A DNA stretch of 16,034 bases from CAWHOW01 sp050013795 (lineage in GTDB: Bacteria > Bacteroidota > Bacteroidia > Bacteroidales > CG2-30-32-10): NCBI GenBank assembly GCA_050013795.1, contig JBEKEO010000054.1, forward strand, positions 1 to 16,034, read 5' to 3'. The translations under genes and the position numbers were made by a program. The notes under the pieces were generated by a model. It searched no databases, was not told the origin of the DNA, and saw nothing but the letters and a program-made list of their open reading frames with translations. Positions 1-6,886 of the stretch are shown here, piece after piece; within the stretch, counting starts at the first letter, position 1, and each line of letters begins with the position of its first letter.

Positions 1-219
1 AATGCAGTTTGTGCACCACATAGCCCAGAAGCTAACTATAATGGGTTTCCCGTTATTGGTTAATTGAGAAGTATTGAATGTTTTACCATCGAGGGTTTTT
101 ACATCAATAGAAGGAAACTTGAATTTTTTTGTTAACAGTTTTGCTTTCGCTGTATCCTGCGAATACACTATGGAAATGCCAAGAATAATAATGGCAATCG
201 AAAGAAGCATTTTTTTCAT
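1..219 (-). CDS. TlpA-like thioredoxin-fold thiol-disulfide protein (partial, N-terminus only)
   Basis: The frame opens with ATG at 219 and stays open to base 1, giving 73 codons; the rest lies outside the window. Residues 1-20 form a signal peptide (MKK, a run of I and L, then YSQ). A short lead-in of the TlpA/AhpC-TSA type follows (FKFPSIDVKTLDGKTFN), then the thioredoxin active-site region SFWAMWCTNC with CTNC at residues 69-72. This is the usual layout of periplasmic TlpA/ResA-type oxidoreductases, which reduce or isomerise disulfides in exported proteins. The start lies only 14 bases downstream of a strong terminator-like hairpin that follows the upstream T9SS gene. The family call is secure from the WCxxC context; the exact subfamily cannot be judged from a third of the protein. 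Confidence 0.8.
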   Translation of the reverse strand, partial: MKKMLLSIAIIILGISIVYSQDTAKAKLLTKKFKFPSIDVKTLDGKTFNTSQLTNNGKPIIVSFWAMWCTNCI

Positions 220-233
220 AAAAAGATATTAAA

Positions 234-279
234 AAAGTCAGCAATAAAAGAACAAAAATTATTCCATATTGCTGACTTT
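234..279 (-). terminator. Rho-independent terminator after the 471-aa CGWC gene
   Basis: A perfect 13-bp inverted repeat (234-246 with 267-279; arm AAAGTCAGCAATA on the transcript) encloses a 20-base loop. Read on the minus strand, the second arm runs into six T residues. It begins 12 bases after the stop codon of the upstream gene and ends 14 bases before the ATG of the TlpA-like gene. It therefore acts either as a terminator separating the two genes or as an attenuator that leaves the downstream gene dependent on read-through. Confidence 0.8.
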
Positions 280-291
280 AGTTAAAAAAGA

Positions 292-1707
292 TTATTTATT
301 TAAAATAATTTTTTCTGTTACCACCGTATTATTTGATTTGATATTTACGAAATAAATTCCATTAGCAAAATTAGATAAATCAATGGAATTAGTATTTTCA
401 ACAAACATTAAAGTTTCGCCATATAGATTGGTAACAGTTATTTGTGAATTGCCATTTAATCCACTGAAATGAACAACTCCCTTTGTAGGATTTGGGAACA
501 TTTTGAAACCGCTTGATTGTGTTTCATGTACTCCGGCAGGAATAACTGCTTGAATTGAATTTAATACTTTGCCGCTTGCCTGGTCAACAACAAAGCCTAC
601 GGCGTACATTTGAGCTTCGTTTTGATAAGCTGGCACGGTGTAAGTATAATTCTGAGTATAAGTTGTTCCATCAACGATTGAAGCAGGAATACTTAAGGCT
701 GTTCCGGCATATCCTCCAAGAATAGCACGGCTAACAAAATCAAAATGCATATCAGCTGCAGGAACGGGATCTGATAAGTTCTCAAACCCTCCCATAGCAC
801 CATAGCTGCCACCTGAATAATGATTATGTTGTTCATAATTAGCTGAATCCGCTACCGGTGATGCATCTTCTGCCCATGTAACATTGTTTTCATATATGGC
901 TGCGTTCATATACCAGCTTACAGTACCAGTTGTGGTAGGTGTAGCCGTTACATCAAATGAGATTTTTTTTGTGCTGGGATTGTATGTTACATTTGCCAAT
1001 TCAACATCAACAGGAGAAACCACGGCTTTTTCTGTTGTATAATCAGCTGCTGCATTGGAAGGATCGTCAAGTATTGTGCGGTCAACTTCAATGCTTGGGA
1101 ATCCGGAAAATCCGGTAAATGAAGTAGTGCCAGCATCCCATGCGGTAACCGTCATTGGGTCGCTATCATGAACTGCTATACCAACCCAATCAGTAGGATA
1201 ATTAGTGGCCATTTGTCCCATATAAACTATACCACGAACACACCAACCACACCATGTTCCTGTTTCTTCTTCACAGAATACGTGCCTGGTTGGAGAGGTT
1301 AAAACAGCAGTAACCGTTTTTGTCAATACATTGTCTGCAGGATTTTCATCAGCAAGTCCATTAACATTGGAAATGGTAACTTCTACATTGTATTGCCCAA
1401 CAGTTAAATTAACCGGCACTTCGTGAGTAAATTTATAAGAAGACTTGGGGACTATGTTTTGTCCAATTACAGAATAAATGGCAGATGAAGGTCCGCCATT
1501 TATCTTATACACAACATCAAAAGAAGTAATTGCATTTACACCACTATTTGTAATTGTGCCACTAATATTTGTGCTTCCGGCAAGCACATAATCTGCGGTG
1601 CTAATAGTTGTTAGGGTTGCATCAATATTATGTATTGGCTTTGCAACCTGCGCTTTTAATCCGGCAAAAAGCAGCATAAAAGCCATAATTGTAATGATTT
1701 TTTTCAT
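292..1707 (-). CDS. Omp28-like secreted thioredoxin-fold protein with T9SS sorting domain (471 aa)
   Basis: Residues 1-20 are a signal peptide ending GLKAQ. Residues about 28-135 resemble a CARDB-type immunoglobulin-like module (NxGxNxITSFDVVY, then the NVNGLADENPADN strand pair). Residues about 140-390 are an Omp28-like thioredoxin-fold region. It holds FCEEETGTWCGWC, with the CGWC redox pair at 153-156, and a GFPS segment at 202-205 that fits the cis-proline loop. The last 75 residues are a type A T9SS C-terminal sorting domain (FKMFPNPTKG, ANGIYFVNI, TEKIILNK). By family knowledge such proteins cross the outer membrane through T9SS and stay surface-bound or are released. A thiol-disulfide role at the cell surface is inferred. 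It is a tandem paralogue of the next gene upstream and lacks only that gene's N-terminal adhesin-like module. The start follows directly from the signal peptide. Confidence 0.88.
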   Translation of the reverse strand: MKKIITIMAFMLLFAGLKAQVAKPIHNIDATLTTISTADYVLAGSTNISGTITNSGVNAITSFDVVYKINGGPSSAIYSVIGQNIVPKSSYKFTHEVPVNLTVGQYNVEVTISNVNGLADENPADNVLTKTVTAVLTSPTRHVFCEEETGTWCGWCVRGIVYMGQMATNYPTDWVGIAVHDSDPMTVTAWDAGTTSFTGFSGFPSIEVDRTILDDPSNAAADYTTEKAVVSPVDVELANVTYNPSTKKISFDVTATPTTTGTVSWYMNAAIYENNVTWAEDASPVADSANYEQHNHYSGGSYGAMGGFENLSDPVPAADMHFDFVSRAILGGYAGTALSIPASIVDGTTYTQNYTYTVPAYQNEAQMYAVGFVVDQASGKVLNSIQAVIPAGVHETQSSGFKMFPNPTKGVVHFSGLNGNSQITVTNLYGETLMFVENTNSIDLSNFANGIYFVNIKSNNTVVTEKIILNK

Positions 1708-1738
1708 AGTTTTAATTTAGATGAAACAAAATAAATAA

Positions 1739-1798
1739 ATAGCTTTTAACTTTTTTCTGCTATCCCCGCCGCAAGCAGCTGGAAATTAACCCTTAAAG
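1739..1798 (-). promoter_or_regulatory. Leader insertion with G+C-rich hairpin upstream of the 471-aa gene
   Basis: The leader of this gene matches its paralogues near the ATG and again at 1805-1818 (TAAATTATTGATAT on the plus strand). Between those blocks it carries about 60 extra bases. This stretch is strikingly G+C-rich for the region and contains a short hairpin (CTGCT at 1757-1761 with AGCAG at 1774-1778, loop TATCCCCGCCGC). No function is recognised. The insertion separates the ancestral promoter-like block from the gene. Confidence 0.4.
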
Positions 1799-1826
1799 AA
1801 ATAATAAATTATTGATATGATAATAG

Positions 1827-1885
1827 CCTGATTAATTCACTAATAATAGACTTTAAAGGCAAATAATACTAGTGAATTAATCAGG
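1827..1885 (-). terminator. Long stem-loop after the 641-aa CGWC gene
   Basis: A perfect 16-bp inverted repeat (CCTGATTAATTCACTA at 1827-1842, complement at 1870-1885) encloses a 27-base loop that itself holds the palindrome CTTTAAAG. It begins 10 bases past the stop codon of the minus-strand gene, where a terminator is expected. There is no clean T-tract after it on the minus strand, so it may be an RNA-stabilising 3' structure or an inefficient terminator. Confidence 0.55.
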
Positions 1886-1895
1886 TAAAAATATT

Positions 1896-3821
1896 TTATT
1901 TATTTAAAATTATTTTTTCTGTAACTGTACTGTTATCAGATTTAATGTTCACAAAATAAACTCCATTAGCAAAATTTGATAAATTAATAGATTTTACGTT
2001 TTCAACAAACATCAAAGTTTCACCATAAAGATTGGTGACAGTTATTTGAGAATTTGCATTTAATCCAATGAAATTAACAATTCCTTTAGTAGGATTTGGG
2101 AACATTTTAAAACTGTTTGATTGTGTTTCATGTACTCCGGCAGGAATAACTGATTGAATTGAATTTAATACTTTACCGCTTGCCTGGTCAACAACAAAAC
2201 CTACAACGTACATTTGAGCTTCGTTTTGATATGCTGGCACAGTGTAAGTATAATTCTGAGTATAAGTTGTTCCATCAACGATTGAGGCAGGAATACTTGA
2301 GGCTGTTCCGTCATATCCTCCAAGAAGGGCACGACTTACAAAATCAAAATGCATATCAGCAGCAGGAACAGGATCTGATAAGAGTTCAAATCCACCCATG
2401 ACACCATAACCACCACCTGAGTAATAATTGTGTTGTTGATAGTTAGCTGAATCTGCTGCCGGAGAAGCATCTTCTTGCCAGTTAACATTCATTTCAAAGA
2501 TGGCTCCGTTAATTCTCCAGTTTACAGTACCTGTTGTAACCGGTTTAGCTTTTACATCAAACGAAATTTGTCTGGTACTTGAAGTGTAGCTAACATTTGC
2601 CAAAGCAACATCAACAGGAGAAACCACGGCTTTTTGTGTTGTATAAACAGCTGCTGCATTTGAAGGATCGTCAAGTATAGTGCGGTCAACTTCAATGCTT
2701 GGGAATCCAGAGAAGCCGGGAAATGTAGTAGTGCCGGCATCCCATGCGGTAACTGTCATTGGGTCGCTATCATGAACAGCTATGCCAACCCAATCGGTAG
2801 GATGAGCAGTTGCCACTTGTCCCATATAAACTATACCACGAATACACCAACCGCACCATGTTCCTGTTTCTTCTTCACAGAATACGCGTTTGGTAGGAAC
2901 ACTTGATATAACAGTAATCTGTTTAGCTAATAAATTGTCAGCCGGATTTGCATCAGTACCGCCATTAACATTTGAAATAGTTACATGAACACTATCTTGT
3001 CCAACAGTTAAAGCAGCAGGAACATTGTGTGTAAAGTTATAAGTACCCATTGTGGCAATATTTACTCCGGTTACAGAAAAAACAGTAGATGTAAGCGAAG
3101 TTGTACCAGTTATTGTATACTTTACATCAAAAGAAGTGATGTTATTAGCACCGCTATTAGTTACGGTACCTGTAATATTGGTGTTTCCGGCAACTACATA
3201 ATCAGCAGTGTTAATAGATGTAAGAGTCGCATCAATACCAGCTAATGATTTTACAACAACATTATCAACAGCTAATGTAAACATATCCGTAGCAATATTT
3301 CTCCATCCGAAATAAACAGTTTGTCCTGCATATGAAGTTAAATCAATATTCACTAATGTTGGGGTAGAAGGAGCAGGATTAGAAGTAAGTAATACTGTTG
3401 AAGAAGTAATAGTTGCCGCAGTTGGGGCGGTAGTCATAATATGCAGTTCATAACCGTCTGGATAACTCGGATCCTGAGCGCAAACAGTATATTGAAGAAC
3501 GGGATGAGTTGCAGGAACTGTAATAGCAGGAGTAAACATCCAGCGATTTGCCGTACCTGGTGATGTAAACCAAGATGTTGACCATGCACATTCTGATGTG
3601 ATTTGACAGGAAGTCATAGCATAACAACCCCATGCTTTATCCCATGGTGTAGCTGTTGTTACTAAACTAGAATTTGCAGTAAATCCATCCAAATTAAATT
3701 TAGTCCATCCGGCAGGAAGACTATCAGGAGTAACAGCATCAAAGTTTTCTTGAAACACAATTTGTGCTTTTAATCCGGTAAAAAGCGCCATAAAGGCCAT
3801 AATGGTAATGATTTTTTTCAT
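1896..3821 (-). CDS. Omp28-like T9SS substrate with N-terminal choice-of-anchor-J-like module (641 aa)
   Basis: The signal peptide (residues 1-20) is almost identical to that of the downstream paralogue. Residues about 22-190 form an added choice-of-anchor-J/cleaved-adhesin-like module: QENFDAVTPDSLPAGWT at the start, the RWMFTPAI strand, VYFGWRN, and the closing AVDNVVV. This module has four cysteines at 66, 72, 78 and 114. From residue 196 on, the protein parallels the 471-aa paralogue: a CARDB-like module (196-305), an Omp28/thioredoxin region with CGWC at 323-326, and a T9SS type A tail (FKMFPNPTKG to IILNK). Much of the shared part is nearly identical at DNA level, so the duplication is recent. 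Export through Sec and T9SS and a surface redox or adhesion role are inferred from the family; the substrate is unknown. Confidence 0.88.
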   Translation of the reverse strand: MKKIITIMAFMALFTGLKAQIVFQENFDAVTPDSLPAGWTKFNLDGFTANSSLVTTATPWDKAWGCYAMTSCQITSECAWSTSWFTSPGTANRWMFTPAITVPATHPVLQYTVCAQDPSYPDGYELHIMTTAPTAATITSSTVLLTSNPAPSTPTLVNIDLTSYAGQTVYFGWRNIATDMFTLAVDNVVVKSLAGIDATLTSINTADYVVAGNTNITGTVTNSGANNITSFDVKYTITGTTSLTSTVFSVTGVNIATMGTYNFTHNVPAALTVGQDSVHVTISNVNGGTDANPADNLLAKQITVISSVPTKRVFCEEETGTWCGWCIRGIVYMGQVATAHPTDWVGIAVHDSDPMTVTAWDAGTTTFPGFSGFPSIEVDRTILDDPSNAAAVYTTQKAVVSPVDVALANVSYTSSTRQISFDVKAKPVTTGTVNWRINGAIFEMNVNWQEDASPAADSANYQQHNYYSGGGYGVMGGFELLSDPVPAADMHFDFVSRALLGGYDGTASSIPASIVDGTTYTQNYTYTVPAYQNEAQMYVVGFVVDQASGKVLNSIQSVIPAGVHETQSNSFKMFPNPTKGIVNFIGLNANSQITVTNLYGETLMFVENVKSINLSNFANGVYFVNIKSDNSTVTEKIILNK

Positions 3822-3830
3822 AGTTTTTAC

Positions 3831-3882
3831 GTTTTTAGTTTTGAATGATACAAAAATAATTAAATTATTGATATAGTATTAA
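3831..3882 (-). promoter_or_regulatory. Promoter region of the 641-aa CGWC gene (copy of the 5859-5908 element)
   Basis: On the minus strand this contains TATTTTTG (3851-3858), matching the Bacteroidota -7 box TAnnTTTG about 30 bases before the ATG. The block at 3847-3882 is identical in 35 of 36 positions to 5873-5908 upstream of the CPPC gene. No clear -33 TTTG is seen at the expected distance. Confidence 0.6.
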
Positions 3883-3923
3883 GGTGATTAATTCTCAAAT
3901 ATTGATTTCAAAAATAAAGTTCT

Positions 3924-5849
3924 TTATTTAACTATCGTTAATTTTTGAGTAAATTTCTGATTGCCTATAATTGCATTAAGGTAATATACTCCCTGGCTTA
4001 GATCGTTAGCATTAATAGTTATTTTATTTGTCCCGGCTCCATAAGTGGCTTCATTAACTGATAGAACTTTTTCTCCGATAAGGTTATATACAACAAATGA
4101 AGCTTTTTCAGTCTTTGTTAAATAGAATTCAATATTTGCATTGTTGCTGAATGGATTCGGGTAAACATTCAAATAATTAACGGGATTTGTAATTTCATTT
4201 ATACCTGCTGTCTGAGAGATATTAATATCGTCGACAAACAGATTATTACTGAAAATACCGAATGTGTGAAAACTAATAAACACTTTAGATTTACCAAGAT
4301 AAGAGTTCAAATTAACAGTGTCTGTTCTCCATTGTGAGGATGTTGGCGTGAAAATACTAGCATCAGCTGCTGCTGTTGCCAATGAAGGATCTGATTTATC
4401 ATATACAATATTCCATGTAGAATCACAATCAGTTGAAACTAAAACCTGGAGTTCGCCATAATAACTGGAACCGGTATATCCTGCAATTTGAGTATGAGCA
4501 ATGCTAAATGTCATAATTGCTCTTGATGCTCCGGATAAATCAATTGGAGCAACAACAAGATCTTCTGTATTGCCTGAAGGGATGTCATATAAACTAATTA
4601 CAGCCGAATTTGAACTGTGCCCAAAGCCACCGGCAGCAGTACTTCTTACCCATGTTGTACTACCGCCATCGGGATTAAGAATAAACCAACTGGCAGGAGG
4701 AAATTTAGTCCCTGTAAATCCTTCAGTAAGCGGTATGGCCGTGCCGCTAAGAGCAATATCAAATCTTGCTGTTTGAATATTGTTGTTAGGGTTAACATCC
4801 GTTCCACTGTTAGGGTTACTGACAAAAATTGTATCTGTATGAGAACCATTAGTACTCGTTACCAAAGGTAAGGTGACAACAGTTGTCGTATTGGATGCCA
4901 GCGAACCTGTCCATGCTTGTTGCTGAACAGTGCCATTATCTATTTTGTAATTAATTGTTGCTGATGTTAAAGTATTACTACCGGCATTTTTTAATACAAT
5001 ACTAGGTGTGAATGTGGTCGAACACTGCATAACCGGAATATTATTTATCGCGGTGATTGCAGCATCAAGTGGTAATTGTTGAGGTGCGCAGTAACAGGCT
5101 TGTTTTACAGCTTTTGTTGAATTGTCCTGTATAAATGCGACAAATGCAATTTGATTTTTGTCGTAAATGTACGATGGAATTTTTGCTTCAAACATTAACG
5201 AATCTTTATCACCGATAGCCCATGTAGTTTGTAATGTTGTACCATTACCATTAGGATACATGCATCGCATTACTTCATAAAAATCTGTTTCACCATTAGA
5301 TCCCGGGGCGGTATTAAAATGAATGTGTTGCTCGGTCATTGCTACCTGTAATTTAGGCGTAGTCATTGTTACTGCTTGTGTGCAGGTATAAACACATTTT
5401 ACATTAACAGAATCATAATTGGGTGAATAAGCAAAATTCAAAGTCATTGTAAAAGGAGAAGAAACTGCATATTCGGCATCAATATTAGTTTGTGTAATAT
5501 AACCGGGATAACCCACATAAGCGCCTGATCCGGGAGGGTTAATCCCATCCATAAATGCATCGGGAACACCAGTAACGCCATACAATGAAACTCTTGGAGC
5601 AACCCAGCTTTGTGTTTGGGTGTTCATCGGGTCCACTCCGGGCCAGTTTACCTGGTATTTTATTGGAACAACTTTGCCAACATTGGCATTTAACAATGCA
5701 TTAAATGACGGAGCAACGGCAGCACACGGGGGGCATGATGCCTGTGTGAATTCTTCTACCAGTATCAATCGCTGCGACTGGGCATTAACGATTTTAACAA
5801 ACAATACCATGGATATTGTCAAAATGTAAGCAAGTATAATTTTTTTCAT
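3924..5849 (-). CDS. Thioredoxin-fold CPPC T9SS substrate with CARDB-like and choice-of-anchor-J-like modules (641 aa)
   Basis: Residues 1-23 are a signal peptide (KIVNAQ junction). A thioredoxin/Omp28-like region follows at about 25-255, beginning RLILVEEFTQASCPPC, with CPPC at 39-42 and the cis-proline loop VTGVPD at 92-97. Residues about 260-370 are CARDB-like (LDAAITAINN, IVLKNAGSNTLTSATINYKI). Residues about 373-545 are choice-of-anchor-J-like (LTEGFTGTKFPPASW, then NLFVDDINIS). Residues about 556-641 are the T9SS sorting domain (NVYPNPFSN, QGVYYLNA, QKLTIVK). The module order is the mirror of the neighbouring 641-aa CGWC protein. It is probably an exported surface redox protein; the substrate is unknown. 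The gene is divergent from the 248-aa T9SS substrate. Confidence 0.87.
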   Translation of the reverse strand: MKKIILAYILTISMVLFVKIVNAQSQRLILVEEFTQASCPPCAAVAPSFNALLNANVGKVVPIKYQVNWPGVDPMNTQTQSWVAPRVSLYGVTGVPDAFMDGINPPGSGAYVGYPGYITQTNIDAEYAVSSPFTMTLNFAYSPNYDSVNVKCVYTCTQAVTMTTPKLQVAMTEQHIHFNTAPGSNGETDFYEVMRCMYPNGNGTTLQTTWAIGDKDSLMFEAKIPSYIYDKNQIAFVAFIQDNSTKAVKQACYCAPQQLPLDAAITAINNIPVMQCSTTFTPSIVLKNAGSNTLTSATINYKIDNGTVQQQAWTGSLASNTTTVVTLPLVTSTNGSHTDTIFVSNPNSGTDVNPNNNIQTARFDIALSGTAIPLTEGFTGTKFPPASWFILNPDGGSTTWVRSTAAGGFGHSSNSAVISLYDIPSGNTEDLVVAPIDLSGASRAIMTFSIAHTQIAGYTGSSYYGELQVLVSTDCDSTWNIVYDKSDPSLATAAADASIFTPTSSQWRTDTVNLNSYLGKSKVFISFHTFGIFSNNLFVDDINISQTAGINEITNPVNYLNVYPNPFSNNANIEFYLTKTEKASFVVYNLIGEKVLSVNEATYGAGTNKITINANDLSQGVYYLNAIIGNQKFTQKLTIVK

Positions 5850-5858
5850 AATCTAATG

Positions 5859-5908
5859 TTTTAGGTTTGATTGATACAAAATTAATTAAATTATTGATAT
5901 AGTATTAA
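5859..5908 (-). promoter_or_regulatory. Promoter region of the CPPC gene
   Basis: TAATTTTG lies on the minus strand at 5877-5884 and matches the TAnnTTTG -7 box, 28 bases before the ATG at 5849. The surrounding block is repeated almost exactly at 3831-3882, which suggests shared regulation of the two genes. Confidence 0.6.
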
Positions 5909-6048
5909 CTTTATTAAATCGTTTTAGTAAATTTGTAAAAAAAATTATCTTTGCACTATTATTATTTTTATTTTCCGACTATTATAACAGTAATTTTTTT
6001 AACAAAAAGGTTGTATGCAGGTAAAAATATTAATAAATTTATTTTTTA

Positions 6049-6080
6049 TTTGATTTAGGTTTGTAATAGCTATATATTTG
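6049..6080 (+). promoter_or_regulatory. Promoter of the 248-aa T9SS substrate
   Basis: TTTG at 6049-6052 and TATATTTG at 6073-6080 are separated by 20 bases, which fits the Bacteroidota -33/-7 promoter pattern. The ATG at 6110 follows about 30 bases later. A second possible -7 box (TATCTTTG, 5946-5953) lies upstream in the same divergent 260-bp gap. Confidence 0.65.
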
Positions 6081-6109
6081 TAAGTTTAAAAGTTCAAATA
6101 TTTAATAAT

Positions 6110-6856
6110 ATGAAAAAAAATATATGTTTTATTCTGGTTTTATACACCTGCATTTTTACATCAGTAGTAATGTCGCAGAGCTTGCAAATTTCAAACGGCT
6201 CAGGAACTCTTACCAATGGGGCTGAACTTTATGTTTATGGCGATTCCGGTTCAGCAACCATAATGGATATATCTCTTTCAATAACGAATATTTCATGTGG
6301 AACCGTTACTGCAAAAGCCAAAGAGATACCTGACAGTTTAATTACGGGAGCTAAAGTATCATTATGCTTTGCGGGGAGTTGTTATGGACAATATGCAACC
6401 ACTTTTATTTCACCTTCTTCGGCCACATTAGCAGCAAGTGCTGAGAATAGTACTTTTACCGGAGATTATCATCCACTTGGTCATTTAGGAGAAAGTACTG
6501 TAATTTTTGAGTTTTTTAATGTTGCAAATGTTGACGATTCCTCATGGGTAGTTGTTCATTTTGATGCAACTCCTGCCGGAATTAAACAAATTACTTCTGT
6601 TAATGCCGAGATTTCAAATCCTTATCCAAACCCTGCTTCGGATTTTACTTCGTTTAATTGTTCACTTCCTAAAAATACAGGTAAAGCAAAACTTGTTATT
6701 TCTAATATTTTAGGCTCTGAAGTTAAAGAAATGAATATTGAAAAAGAGGGAAAGATAACATTAAATACCAGAGATCTGATGGATGGGGTTTACCTCTACA
6801 GTTTCATCTTTGATGATAAACGTTTACTAACGAAAAGATTAATTATACAGCATTAA
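6110..6856 (+). CDS. Small secreted T9SS substrate of unknown function (248 aa)
   Basis: Residues 1-23 are a signal peptide (hydrophobic stretch, then VVMSQS). Residues 24-155 form a compact beta-rich domain with three cysteines at 63, 86 and 91 (NISCGTV, LCFAGSCYG) and a GHLGEST turn near 124-130. I recognise this pattern only as a domain found in uncharacterised T9SS substrates. Residues about 163-248 are a type A sorting domain (NPYPNPASDF, LMDGVYLYSF, LLTKRLIIQH). The gene is the only plus-strand gene in the left half and is divergent from the thioredoxin-fold cluster, with its own promoter. Export to the cell surface is well supported. The biochemical role is unknown, although the cysteines make it a conceivable partner of the neighbouring CxxC proteins. 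Confidence 0.8.
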   Translation: MKKNICFILVLYTCIFTSVVMSQSLQISNGSGTLTNGAELYVYGDSGSATIMDISLSITNISCGTVTAKAKEIPDSLITGAKVSLCFAGSCYGQYATTFISPSSATLAASAENSTFTGDYHPLGHLGESTVIFEFFNVANVDDSSWVVVHFDATPAGIKQITSVNAEISNPYPNPASDFTSFNCSLPKNTGKAKLVISNILGSEVKEMNIEKEGKITLNTRDLMDGVYLYSFIFDDKRLLTKRLIIQH

Positions 6857-6858
6857 AA

Positions 6859-6881
6859 AAAGCCCCGATTATAGGGGCTTT
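6859..6881. terminator. Bidirectional terminator between convergent genes
   Basis: An 8-bp stem (AAAGCCCC at 6859-6866 with GGGGCTTT at 6874-6881) closes a 7-base loop. On the minus strand it runs into seven T residues, which suits the end of metK. On the plus strand the T-rich run is interrupted but present, which suits the end of the 248-aa gene. It starts 2 bases after one stop codon and 5 bases after the other. Confidence 0.9.
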
Positions 6882-6886
6882 CTTAT

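Noticed and set aside
3912..3929. Hairpin AAATAAAG-TT-CTTTATTT at the end of the CPPC gene.
   Set aside because: It is purely A+T-rich apart from one G-C pair, has a 2-base loop and overlaps the stop codon. It is too weak to call a terminator.
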